A stretch of 64,000 bases of DNA, taken from positions 5,101 to 69,100 of the forward strand of contig CAXIPT010000020.1 of the NCBI GenBank assembly GCA_964030475.1. Direction: 5' to 3'. The stretch's first letter is position 1; every line of letters starts with the position of its first letter. Source of the DNA: Tethya wilhelma. Its lineage: Eukaryota; Porifera; Demospongiae; Tethyida; Tethyidae. Both the position numbers and the translations under genes were made by a program. The notes under the pieces were generated by a model. That model made no database searches and was not told where the DNA came from. It saw only the letters and a program-made list of their open reading frames with translations. Shown here in pieces: positions 34,316-44,368 of the stretch.

Positions 34316-35530
34316 TAAAAAAGTACAATTTCACAAAAGTGTTTCTTTTGTGCTGAATAGTGTTTTCTAAGCAAAATAAACGTTTTTGCAAAAAGTTTAT
34401 ATTATGGTCTTAGAAAATTTTCTAAGTCCATAGTCACTCAAAAAAAGTAAGTTCTTATCTCTACCGTGAGAAAACTTTGTAATTCACCATCAATGTTTCT
34501 TACACCAAGAGAATGTTCCATGTGTTGAGAAAAGTAAAATTTTACAAAAGTGTTTCTTTTGTGCTGAAAAGTGTTTTCAAGCCTCTGCATGCAAATCAAT
34601 GGATGTCTGGGGCATGCTTAATTCCCCTTATATTAGGCATGGCACATGCAAGGCAAAATCAACGTTTTTTTGCAAAAAGTGTATATTATGGTCTTAGAAA
34701 ATTTTTTAACTCCATAGTTACTCAAAAAACTAAGTTCTTTATCTCTACCGTGAGAAAACTTTTTTTCACCTACAATGTTTTTTACACTAAGAGAATGTTT
34801 TATGTGTTGAAAAAAGTAAAATATCACAAAAGTATTTTCAAGGCAAAATAAACTTTTTTTTGAAAAAAGTGAAGTTTATGGTCTTAGAAAATTTTCTAAG
34901 TACATAGTCACTCAAAAAAACTAAGTTCTTTATCTCTACAGTGAGAAAACTTAGTTTTTTACCAACAATGTTTTTACACCAAGAGAATGTTCCATGTGAT
35001 AAAAAAAGTAAAATTTCACAAAAGTTTTTATTTTTTGCTAAAATTTTTTTCCAAACATTTTCTGCAAAAAGTGAAGTTTTTGGTGTTAAAAAATTTTCTA
35101 AGTCCATAATTTCACAAAAAAAACAAGTTCTTTATCTCTACCGTGAGAAAACATTTTTTTTCACCAACAATGTTATTGAAACCAAGAGAATGTTTCATGT
35201 GTTGAAAAAAGTAAATTTCACAAAAGTGTTTCTTTTGTGCTAAAAATTGTTTTCAAGTCAAAATAACTGTTTTTTGCAAAAAGTATACTTTTTGGTCTTA
35301 GAAAATTTTCTCTAAGTCTATAGTCACACAAAAAAACTAAGTTCTTTATCACTACTGTGAGAAAACTTTCTTTTTCACCAACTTTTTTTTTAAAAAGACT
35401 TTGTTTTTCACTAAAATGTTCCATGTGTTGAAAAAAGTAAAATTTCACAAAAGTGTTTATGTTGTGCTGAAAATTGTTTTCAAGGCAAAATAATGTTTTT
35501 TGCACAAAGTGTACTTTATGTTCTTAGAAA
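34316..35530 (-). repeat. Satellite subfamily B array, minus orientation
   Basis: About six monomers read as the reverse complement (CTAAGTCCATAGTCACTC, CTTATCTCTACCGTGAG). A stretch of about 70 bp (34582-34651, GCCTCTGCATGC to GGCATGGCACATGC) is unrelated to the satellite and may be a small insertion. The array ends at TTAGAAACTACAAATTG. Confidence 0.9.
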
Positions 35531-36867
35531 CTACAAATTGAACATTATTAGGCTATTCTAAAAGTTAAGGCAGCGTTAACTACACTGAGTGGCAGAACAG
35601 GTACAGTATAGAGATGTAACTCAAATTTAGGCGATTATTCTCACTCCCTTACAGCCCTCAATAGCCAAGACCAAGTTGCTTTGTGACAGCAAGAAAGTGT
35701 GCAACTGTTGTGATGCCATTCCAAGAATGGTAACATCAATACTAACACTTCTTACAATGGACTTTATATTTTAGCTCAGTTACCTGATTGATGAGGCAGT
35801 AAACACAGGCAAAGGAGCAAATACCATCATTAGCCTACTGCATCATTATTTCAGTAATCACAATTCTGGGGAAACAGAACTGACTCTTCATGACGTCAAC
35901 TGCAGTGGTTAAAATAAGAAAAGGTATGTTAATCTCGTTACATGTACAGAGCCAAGATTAATGTTCAGAAACAAAGACTGGATTCCTAACCCATCTATTA
36001 TGCCAGAAGTAAATGCACCAGAAAGACTCAGCAAAGAGAGACAAGTTTACCTCTATGGGAAAATCCGAGTTTGTTGACAAAAAACACCAAGGTTCTGTGT
36101 GTCCAAAGCCAGCAGATTACATGGCAACGTCCCCACGAGTCGAAACTGTTGCATTATTCATTGTAACACCACCAACAGTGGATGGTGAATCATTCAATGC
36201 TGTCACTGACTAACCACCAATAATACGAAGGAAGGTAGTGTGTATATACTCTCTGCAAACAAGCTGGACACAATTGTACAGTGACGTGAGTGAACATCAA
36301 TAAAATTTAACACTGGTGGTTTATACTTCTCAAGTTCAGTGGGAAATGTCCCAGCTGGGAAATATCAGCTGAAGAGCTGTGAGCTGATACCATGAGAAGT
36401 CAAACTCGAACTGTACGAAATACAGAGATAACTCCCATCGAACACTATAAAGCATAATAACCATCACACCCCCACACAATACTTACAAGGTAAGCTCACT
36501 AAAGTAATTTGCACTACAGTAACCTACAGTCATACACATATGCACATGTACATAGACACAGATGTCACATTAGAAACAGACTGACCAAGAGAGTGACCTG
36601 GAAGTGTGTACATGGCTCTCTAAGGATACATACAGAGTAGTCTAAAAACTGAATTGTCACACATTTTGTTTACTAGTATTTCCTATGATGGGCAAAAGAA
36701 ACTAAATACATGATCTTTTCATGCAGTTTTGGTCATTTTTATGCGGGACCATTGTATTTGATTCCCACCTGCTAACTTTACACTTAAGCTTATAGGTAAT
36801 TACTTTCTTTTTGTCTTCTTCTTGAGTTAGCTTTTGGCTTTCTTCTTTCTTTGCAGGAAATTTTTAA
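35531..36867. other. Unique segment without recognisable genes
   Basis: Non-repetitive within this window and richer in GC than the satellite. A 66-codon plus frame (36013-36213) is open but has no recognisable motif. Donor-like GTAAGC follows CTTACAAG near 36490. The segment could be intron, UTR or an old insertion. I see no RNA gene and no TIRs. Confidence 0.35.
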
Positions 36868-37173
36868 GGGGCGCTTCATCAGTATGCAAATATTCTACTA
36901 CAAACTCGTTTCACTACAACGTGCAATATGAATAATTATGACGCAGAGAGTATACGAAGTGATTGTAGTACTCCGTAGCAATGATTTCATTGACCTTTTT
37001 TTGCAATTGAAACCGTATTAAGCGATAAGTTTTTTAGAGACCATATCTCTAAAATTATAGCGCCTAGCCGCTTCAAATTTTCTTTTCCGGATCTACTTAT
37101 GACATAAATCCGAAAGAAATAATAATCGCGATTTTGGCTGGCAACTACATCTGGTCGGTTTTAAAAAATTGAG
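36868..37173. mobile_element. Truncated GTGACC-type MITE, family B relative, copy 2
   Basis: Aligns along its whole length with 16813-17109, from CTTCATCAGTATGCAAAT to CATCTGGTCGG and TTGAGTCAC, and shares the right-hand flank (ATATTTTACCTTGAAAAC). It contains the ATAGCGCCTAGCCGCTTCAA box of family B. Confidence 0.75.
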
Positions 37174-37543
37174 TCACATATTTTACCTTGAAAACATTTT
37201 CTAGCACAAAAGAAACACTTTTTTAAAAATTTACTTTTTTTGGAACATTCTCTTCATGTAAAAACATCAACAGTTTAAAAACAAAGTTTTCTCACAGTAC
37301 AGAAAAAGAATTAAGTCTTAGAAAATTTTCCAAGAGCAAAATCTACGCTTTTCACGTTATTTTGCCTTGAATAGAGCAACAGAAACACTTTTGTGCAAAT
37401 TTACTTTTATTAACACATCGAAAATTTTAAGCGAAAATCAAAGTTTTTTCATGATAGAAAAAAACAACTTAGTCTTTTTAGGTTAATATCGATTCAGAAA
37501 ATTTCTAAGACAAAAAACTACTTTTTTGACAAAAAACCTATAT
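37174..37543 (+). repeat. Diverged satellite (A/B intermediate), plus orientation
   Basis: About 1.8 monomers recognisable from AAACAAAGTTTTCTCACAG, GAAAATTTTCCAAGAGC and CAGAAACACTTTTGTGC, but more diverged than A or B. It may be an old relict of the superfamily. It ends at the next GTGA-type end. Confidence 0.7.
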
Positions 37544-37810
37544 GTGAGTCAATTTTGGATAAACGACCAGATTTAATAAAACTTTGCTTTCAGTAAAAAG
37601 CATTTTGGTTGAATTTCCGCAATTCAGGTGAAATTGATTTTTTTGTAGCACTCAGCAACCTGCACACGAGATTTGAAGGGTGGAGCTGCTTTTGTTAGAG
37701 AGTTATTTGCAAAAAAGTGCAGCAAGGTCAGCACTCATGATTTTGAAGTTTTCTCATGCACGGAAATACATTTCTACGTATGTTTACTACAAAGTACAAT
37801 CACGTCTCAC
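37544..37810. mobile_element. Diverged GTGA-type MITE fragment (family C)
   Basis: Begins GTGAGTCAATTTTGGATAAA then CGACCAGATTTA, a diverged family B end. It contains GAAGGGTGGAGCTGCTTTTG near 37675, the internal box of families A and B. No right TIR is visible before the next gene. Confidence 0.5.
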
Positions 37811-37822
37811 TCACTTACTTTA

Positions 37823-38529
37823 TTACCACTTTAAAGTTTCTCGATTAGATTTACCACGTTTACTTAGCTCTGTAATATTGTAACCATGCTCTTCATCAGC
37901 ATCACTCCTATCTTCAGGGCTTGAATGTGATTTATAGAAGAATATCGAACGATGCACAGTACACTCAGTGCTACAAAAAGAAAAGTAGCTATAGCTAGCT
38001 AGCATACAGTAATAATAATAATTGCATGGGGACAAACCTAGTGTTGGATCTTCATGTGCTTGCTCAAAGACAGCTAGCTCTGGACTTGAGGCATCCAGAT
38101 TGTCAATGCCCTGATCTTCCACATCTAGGTAGTCCTGGAAGAGCGATAAGAGATCATTGTCAGTGAAGAGGTCAAAGTCCTCTCCAATTACGTTGAATCA
38201 CCTTGCAATGTCCTGTTCCATGTAGAAAGCCAGTGAGTCATCACACTCGATGACTGCACTAGGTGAGCATTAATTTGCCCCAGGATGACAAGGTCCAACT
38301 CCTTCCAGCTGAGTTCTCTGCATTGGTCTTGGCGTTGCTGGAAGTAGCTTCTACTCAATATATAGTGACGAACAGTTAAGCTTGCAATCACATCCTTCTT
38401 CCAAAATTTTTCAAGCTTGTTGTCATAGCTATCTTCGAGTGCAGAGAGTAAGAAATCTGCCGGAAGAATCCTGTCCATCCGTCGAGTGATGTCTTCTTGG
38501 CTGTTGTTGGCAAAGAGATCAACCTCCAC
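37823..38529 (-). CDS. Uncharacterised two-part gene or gene remnant
   Basis: A 113-codon frame (38188-38529) begins MEVDLFANNSQEDITRRMDR and has charged helical character with no domain I recognise. It stops just before a second open stretch in another frame that runs VIGEDFDLFTDNDLLSLFQD and on to about 38040. That stretch ends PTLG at GTTTGTCCCC, a possible donor. The two fit as one protein split by a frameshift at about 38180, or as two exons with an unusual junction. Acidic, Asp/Glu-rich composition favours real coding over chance. A host gene fragment or a transposon accessory gene are both possible. Confidence 0.45.
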
Positions 38530-38656
38530 ATCGTCCTCATCATCAGAATCTACAGAAAGAGAAATTCGGTCCGTGCCTCAAGTTCTATCACTTGCGCCGA
38601 GAAATCTGTATGAAAACCTTCCTAGCTTTACATGGTATCGGTATGTACCTGCAATA

Positions 38657-38657
38657 A

Positions 38658-38715
<58 letters not shown>

Positions 38716-38774
38716 CGCGTGTGTGTATTCTTGGTTTGTGTGTGTGTGTGAGTGAGTGAGTGTGTGTGTGCTTG

Positions 38775-38810
<36 letters not shown>

Positions 38811-39195
38811 TGTTGGTGAGTGAGTGTGACTGTATGTGAGTGTGTGTGTATGTAGGTATGCTTGTTTGTGAGTGAGTGTGAATGTATGTATGTAAGTGTG
38901 TGTGCTTGTTTATAAGTGTGTGTTTGCGAATGTGTGTATGTGTGTGTGTTTGTGTGCTTGTTTGTGAGTGAGTGTGAATGTATGTATGTAAGTGTGTGTG
39001 CTTGTTCATAAGTGTGAGTTTGCAAATGTGTGTATGTGTGTGTGTGTGTGTGCTTGTTTGTGAGTGAGTGTGAGTGTATGTGAGTTCGTGTGCGTGTGTG
39101 TGTGTGTGCTTTGTGAGTGAGTGTTAGTGTATATATATGAGAGTGTGTGTGCTTGTGAGTGTGTGAGTGAGAGTGTGTGTGTGTGTGTGAAGTAT
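38657..39195. repeat. (TG)n microsatellite and TG-rich minisatellite
   Basis: A pure TG run of about 55 bp near 38660-38712 is followed by about 480 bp of TG-rich variants. A unit of about 100 bp (GCTTGTTTGTGAGTGAGTGTG, then AATGTATGTATGTAAGTG) is seen near 38860 and again near 38960. Both strands are open over more than 140 codons only because the repeat lacks stops; these are not genes. Confidence 0.92.
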
Positions 39196-39443
39196 AATTT
39201 AAAAACTTTTACAAGAAACGTAAATCGAGACTATGTTTGTGCAGGTGTACGTGTTCTTTTATCTAGTGTGTTAGCATATGCGCATATGGATGTTTTGCGT
39301 ATCTGATGCATCATTACACGACGGCACAAATGACATGTGGGAGGGTCTGTACACTATAGATCATCCTTTGAGCATCTGTGTCAAGAGCAAACGTCTACAG
39401 TGTGCTTTATTTAGAGTTTTAAGACTGTGTTTCGGAATGCGTA

Positions 39444-39711
39444 AAGGATCACTGAAGGCTGTACTGACATTGATACAGGGAGTTGGAGATTAAAACAACT
39501 GAAGAAGAACTACCTTGAACATGGTATCTACCTTAGGGAGCACGGAATCACCAAGAGGCTTCCACACAATGCGAGGTCCATAGAAGACATCAAACACGTG
39601 GTGAAATTTCTTAAAAACTATGCAGAAGAGCATGCCCTCCTACTGCCAGGTCGTGTTCCAGGCTACAAAAGAGACGACATCAAACTTCTACCAACATGTA
39701 CTACAATGAAG
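39444..39711 (+). CDS. Exon-like fragment of a repetitive protein family
   Basis: Open from about 39444 with no ATG needed. It reads LKQLKKNYLEHGIYLREHG, then a helix-forming stretch, then ALLLPGRVPGYKRDD and KLLPTCTTMK. Just after this comes GGTATACAAA, where GTATAC could act as a donor. The motif LLLPGR-PGYKRDD is familiar to me from multi-copy, transposon-associated proteins in cnidarian and sponge genomes, but I cannot name the family. The rest of the gene is not found downstream, where stops accumulate. Confidence 0.5.
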
Positions 39712-39952
39712 GTATACAAATACAAATTGTGTTATAACAGCATAATCAATTATGATCACGTTTGTACCTTTAAAGTGTCCACAAACAATACATCCAAGCT
39801 TGCGAGCAGGCTAAGATGGACCCTGTGCCGTAAACCAACGTTTTGAGTTACAGGAGACAGCTTGTACCACAGATAATGAGGATGAAGCTCATGACAACTA
39901 TATTGCTAGCCGCCAACAAATCTGAAAAAGCCAAAACAGACTCTGCGTACTT
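39712..39952. other. Flank of the exon-like fragment
   Basis: AT-rich sequence without satellite, TIRs or a convincing frame. It may be intron following the exon at 39444-39711. Confidence 0.3.
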
Positions 39953-40608
39953 AAGGCCCAGGTCACCTTGAAAATGATTGAAATTTTGCCTGAATTAAAA
40001 TTCAGATCTACAGAATATCAAATAGCTTTTCCTAATTTCTTTGCTATACAACAATTTTTTGGCCTTTCGTTTTCATGTTACCAAAATCTCGTTCCAAAAT
40101 AATGAATATTCATGTAAATAATGATAGGTCAATGAAACACCTTAAACTATGAATAATTAATTAGGCGGAAACCTTAGAAGGTTGCTATGGCAACCAAACT
40201 TTGTCAGGAGATAACTATCATCATGAACCTCTATAATCTTGATTGGGGTTACTGCTGATCGTATTGTTGATAAGATATAGCCGAGAAGGAGAGAACGACA
40301 GGTGTGCATTATATGGAAAAAGCTGCATATCTTTCATCCAGATCAGTATTTCTGAACCCCAATTAAGATTTAGGCATTTATTGATGAAAAAAATATTTAC
40401 ACAAAAAATGGTTTCCATAGCAACAGGGGAACATTTCCGCCTAATTAATCATTCATTTTTTGCTGATTCAGCAAATATGGAAGAGTCACATGACCAACTT
40501 TTGACTTAGGAATGTTTGAAATATCCCGAAGAATCTATACCTATGTTTCCATGGTTACTAATTAGTTAGTTTAAAAGTTATGACCATTCCGAATATTGAT
40601 GAGATTAT
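39953..40608. mobile_element. Relative of the 14-kb foldback MITE (decayed)
   Basis: Contains an imperfect inverted pair: TTAATTAGGCGGAAACCTT with TTGCTATGGCAACCA near 40155-40200, and its mirror near 40410-40455. The spacer has GTGTGCATTATATGG and GCTGCATATCTTTC, matching GTGTGCATTAAATGG and GCTGCATATCTCTC in 14029-14707. ATGAATATTCATG also occurs in both. The outer ends could not be matched; the right side is cut by the hairpin-ended element at 40609. Confidence 0.55.
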
Positions 40609-40777
40609 TCCCAGTACGGTAGTACTGGGTACACAGGAATGGCACGGATGGCCCATTAGCGCAATACAAATATTCACGCGAATAACTCTGCAAAAACTGA
40701 GCGCTTAGCACTAAAAGGCTTCTTAAGCTACTATTTAGCTCTTTCTCTTTCTAATGAGCCCAAAAACATGGCCTAAA
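40609..40777 (-). mobile_element. Hairpin-ended repeat H, copy 1
   Basis: Begins with the hairpin CCCAGTACGGTAGTACTGGG, then ACACAGGAATGGCACGGATG, and aligns as reverse complement with 48766-49106 up to the N at 40778. The terminal hairpin is shared by three copies in different surroundings, so it marks a true element end. Confidence 0.7.
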
Positions 40778-40778
40778 N

Positions 40779-41695
40779 TTTGTCTTGGAAAATTTTGTAA
40801 GTCTATAGTCACATAAACTAACTATTCTATCTCTACCGTGAGATAACTTTGTTTTTCACCAACAATGTTATTTACACCGAGAGAATGTTCTATGTGCTGA
40901 AAAAAGTAAAATTTAACCAAAGTGTTTCTATTGAGCTGAAAATTGTTTTTGAAGTCAAAATAAACATTTTAAGAAAAAAGTGAACTTTTTGGTCTTAAAA
41001 AATTTTGTAAGTTCATAGTCACACATGTCTACAGTGAGAAAACTTTTGTTTTCACCAGCAATGTTTTTACACCAAGAGAATGATCCAAAAAGTAAAATTT
41101 CACCAAAGAGTTTTTTTTGAGCGGAAATTGTTTTCAAGTCAAAATAAACGTTTTTAGCAAAAAAATGAACTTTTTGGTCTTAGAAAATTTTCTAAGTCCA
41201 TAGTCACACAAATAAACTAAGTTTTTTATCTTTACCGTCAGAAAACTTTGTTTTTCACCAACAATGTTATTTACACTGAGAGAACGTTCTATGTGCTGAA
41301 AAAAGTAAAATTTCACCAAAGTGTATCTATTGAGCTGAAAATTTTTTTCAAGTCAAAATAAACGTTTTAAGCAAAAAGTGGACTTTTTGAGCTTAAAAAA
41401 TTTTCTAAGTCTATAGTCACACAAAGAAACAAAGTTATTTATCTCTACCATGAGAAAGCTTTTTTTTCCACCAAAAATGTTTTTTATTCAAAGAGAATGA
41501 TCCATGTGTTGAAAAAGGTAAAATTTAACCAAAGTGTTTCTATTGAGCTAAAAATTGTTTTCAAGTCAAAATAAACGTTTTAAGCAAAAAGTGAACTTTT
41601 TGGTCTTAAAGGATTTTCTAAGTCCATATAACACAAAGAAATAATATTATTTATTTCTACCATGAGAAAGCTTTGTTTTCCACCAAAAATGTTTT
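40779..41695 (-). repeat. Satellite subfamily B array, minus orientation
   Basis: About 4.5 monomers in reverse orientation (AGTCCATAGTCACACAAATA, CTCTACCATGAGAAAGC), starting directly after the N at 40778. Interrupted by the TTAA-flanked element. Confidence 0.92.
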
Positions 41696-42352
41696 TTAAC
41701 CCTTTGAGCGCGTACTAATAATTCAATAATTTCACTGCTAACGCGTAATGTGCAATAATGCGCAAACGCGGTTGCGTAATTGACAAGTTTTAGCTCGATT
41801 TTTGCAAGCTAAGCAATTACTACTGAACTTTAAACTCTATATACGAATAGGTAAAGGACTCACTAGTAGTATACTCAAGTTAAAGCTAGAGGTGTGGCGT
41901 TGCAGTTTATAATGAATTGTCACGATCGTCGCGATTGCGATGATCGGTTTTAGAGCTACGTTTTTGCCACAACCCTTTGGAGCACAAGCTTAAAACTTGC
42001 AGCGTAGGTGCAGGGATAGTTAGGCTATATAGGCATAGCATCGCTTTTGAAAGCTTGGTTAGCAAACTAGAAAAAAAGCCTTAAATGCGATGGGATATTA
42101 ATGCGTCAGATCCCCTCGCCGAAGTTGAAGCTTTTTTTCTGAGAAAAGCTATATTGGTGCACTGTTGCTTGCACCATAGTTAGTTTGACTATTGCTCAGT
42201 GGCATTATGAAATGAACTTTGTCTAGCTGCTACTATAAAAGAAATACAAAAAGAAAGGCGTAGCTATTCATTGAGCGTATATATACGCTCGCCGCGAAAT
42301 TCGAACGCATAAATTGAGCGTATATATACGCTCACCGCGTTCAGAGGGTTAA
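41696..42352. mobile_element. TTAA-flanked piggyBac-like MITE
   Basis: TTAA at 41696-41699 is followed by CCCTTTGAGCGCG, and the right end is CGCGTTCAGAGGG followed by TTAA (42349-42352). The TTAA duplication with CCC-starting ends is the signature of piggyBac-type transposition. Near the right end two copies of TGAGCGTATATATACGCTC lie about 43 bp apart, each a perfect or near-perfect palindrome. Inside are GCGCAAACGCGG and CGATCGTCGCGATTGCGATG, unusually CpG-rich for the region. No transposase is present. Confidence 0.82.
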
Positions 42353-42754
42353 TGATCCAAAAAGTAAAATTCCACCAAAGAGTTTCTTTTGAGCGGAAAT
42401 TGTTTTCAAGTCAAAATAAACGTTTTTAACAACAAGTGAACTTTTTGAAAATTTTCTAAGTTCATAGTCACACAAATAAACTAAGTTTTTAAGCTCTACC
42501 TAGAGCGAACTTTGTTTTTCCTAAAAAATGTTATTTGCACCAAGAAAATGTTCCATGTGCTGAAAAAAGTAAAGTTTAACCAAAGTGTTTCCTTTGAACT
42601 GAAAATTGTTTTCAAGTCAAAATAAACTATTTTTGCAAAAAGTGAACTTTTTGGTCTTAAAAAGTTTTCTAAGTCCATAGTCACACAAAAAAACAAAGTT
42701 ATTTATCTCAACCGTGAGAAAACTTTGTTTTTCACCAGCAATGTTATTTCCACT
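42353..42754 (-). repeat. Satellite subfamily B, minus orientation
   Basis: Two monomers following the piggyBac-like element and ending at the N at 42755. Confidence 0.92.
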
Positions 42755-42755
42755 N

Positions 42756-42841
42756 CGGACAGAACAAACCACAGAGGAAGGCTTACCAGAGAGCACAGGA
42801 CAAGCTCAAGGTATGGGTCGATGTTCTAAAGGAACTGGAAC
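42756..42841 (+). other. Short exon-like sequence after an N
   Basis: One frame reads GQNKPQRKAYQRAQDKLKVW followed by VDVLKELEL, a charged, helix-like composition that may be coding. It runs into a MITE end at about 42842. No family recognised. Confidence 0.3.
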
Positions 42842-43011
42842 TGCCGAATTCTTCCTGTGTGGGCTGCATGTAGTACTCTCTTTCCATGTTGAATCCCTCA
42901 TGTTGCCCATAGGAATAATTCTTTACACAGCCAGCTATTCCATCTTGTTTGCCTTCTTTTTACGATTGGGCCATTCCTATGTCTCATTACATTTCCAATG
43001 TTTTTTACTTG
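42842..43011. mobile_element. MITE M, copy 1 (left part missing)
   Basis: From TGCCGAATTCTTCCTGTGTG to the terminal CCAATGTTTTTTACTTG. It matches 51981-52166 and 47610-48349. The right arm, TTCTTTTTACGATTGGGCC, is the mirror of the left arm seen in copy 3. Confidence 0.7.
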
Positions 43012-43205
43012 TTTGTTTTCATTTTTTCATAATTCTACAAATCACGTTTGAGTTTGTGTGTATAATTATAGTAGTTACTTGTACACTATCAGCATGGATC
43101 AGTATAATTTATAGCTAATCTATGCTCAGGCTGATCAGTACTCAGGAGGCTGAGCCAAAATTTAATCGCTTTGCTCATCTTATAATGAATACTACATAAC
43201 ACAGC
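43012..43205. other. Spacer between MITE M and repeat U
   Basis: AT-rich unique sequence containing the short self-complementary stretch GATCAGTACTCAGG. No gene or clear repeat seen. Confidence 0.3.
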
Positions 43206-44295
43206 TCAGGTGTGTTAATACGTGTAGACCATAGATTTGTGCGCGCGCCTCTATAGTAATTATTGCTTGTACCTGAACAAGCTTTTTACAAGCTTTGAAC
43301 ATGCGCAGTTTGTATATTAATTAGCCAATGGAATTTAATTGGGGCGAGCCTGAGCGAGCCCCACATTTGTGAGTAGGTCGGCTCTTCTGTTTTTTTCGTC
43401 GTCGTCGTATGCTCGATAATCAAGGACTTTGACCTTCAGCTTAGCTTATGTGCACGTGATCATCCACGTGGCGGCAGCGCTGCAGCGCTGATTGAGTACG
43501 AGTACGAGTGTTTGCCAGAGTGTTTGCTATGCTGAAAGCAGATTGAAATGATCTACTACTATATAGCTGCTACTCAGCGTTTTGTAAGTTTTATTTATGC
43601 TCAACCTGTGGATATATGAATATAGTCATAGTAGAGACGTTTGCTTCATTCAGTGGAGTGCTATGAATATTGCCAATGAGCATCAGTTAGCCTCAGTTAG
43701 GGCGGCTAGCTATTAAGTATTATCAGAAAACTCACACACTCTGAAGGTTGCATGAACCGTTTTATATGTACCACTGCATGGTTGCTCATGAAAACACACG
43801 GGTTACAGGTCTGGAGTCATCATGTTACCATGAGAAGCTATGACGTAGGATCAACTTTATAGCACTTGCTCCGTCCATACCAATGTTGAACAAAGAAAGA
43901 GATACATATCTCAGGCTATGCACCCCATGCTTAAAAACAAACACTAAAAAAGCATTATGGTGGGGGTGGTTTACGGATGTACAACTGTTGTGGCAACGCT
44001 GTTGACAGATACCATGCATGCAGTACTATAGCCTAAGACACATGAAATACATACTGTATTATCATAGTAAGTCATAATGTCGCTCAGGCTCGCCCCTATC
44101 AATGGCATGCATTTTCCTAGTTATTTACGTGGTGCGTTATTTGGAACAGTTCTAACTGGACAAGACTCGCGCTAGCTCGCGCATTGTCTTTTGCTTCTGG
44201 GGCTGATTAGATGGAAGAGCCTGTAATACTGAGCAGCAGTCTTCAATTGGAGTGCCAGGTACAAGCATAGACACACTAAGCTACTACAAAATTAT
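43206..44295. mobile_element. Repeat U, copy 1 (end region, with a nested insertion)
   Basis: Starts CTCAGGTGTGTTAATACGTG and aligns with 49223 onward and with the complement of 53607 backward. The alignment is interrupted by the insertion at 43341-44096, resumes at TTATTTACGTGGTGCG, and ends at the N at 44296 (CTACAAAATTAT). Only the non-coding end of U is represented here. Confidence 0.75.
43341..44096. mobile_element. GGGGCGAGCC-ended MITE nested in repeat U
   Basis: Left end GGGGCGAGCCTGAGCGAGCC, right end GTCGCTCAGGCTCGCCCC, an inverted pair of about 17 bp. The left end is itself nearly palindromic. It interrupts the U sequence after GGAATTTAATT. No clean target duplication could be set. 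A small frame inside (43825-44019, minus) is not supported as a gene. Confidence 0.65.
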
Positions 44296-44296
44296 N

Positions 44297-44368
44297 TGAA
44301 TATTTGTATTGCGCTAATGGGCCATCCGTGCCATTCCTATGTACCCAGTACTACCGTACTGGGAATAT
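44297..44368 (+). mobile_element. Hairpin-ended repeat H, copy 2 (end only)
   Basis: From the N at 44296 to the terminal hairpin CCCAGTACTACCGTACTGGG. The next base begins the broken C-terminus of the hAT gene, so this end sits inside the hAT coding region. Confidence 0.7.

Noticed and set aside
1..35530. A CRISPR array or another spacer-repeat system
   Set aside because: The period is about 200 bp with divergence spread along the whole monomer. There are no short exact repeats separated by unique spacers and no cas-like genes, and the context is eukaryotic.
36013..36213. 66-codon frame in the unique segment
   Set aside because: No recognisable motif, splice context or regulatory context; kept only as a remark in the segment entry.
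38578..39025. Two His/Thr-rich frames of more than 140 codons
   Set aside because: Both overlap the (TG)n repeat on the minus strand, which lacks stops in these frames. Composition is pure dinucleotide-repeat translation.
43206..43360. Helitron identity for repeat U, from the TC start
   Set aside because: The TC dinucleotide alone is not evidence. No Rep/helicase sequence, 3' hairpin or CTRR end could be seen, and the other end is lost at an N.
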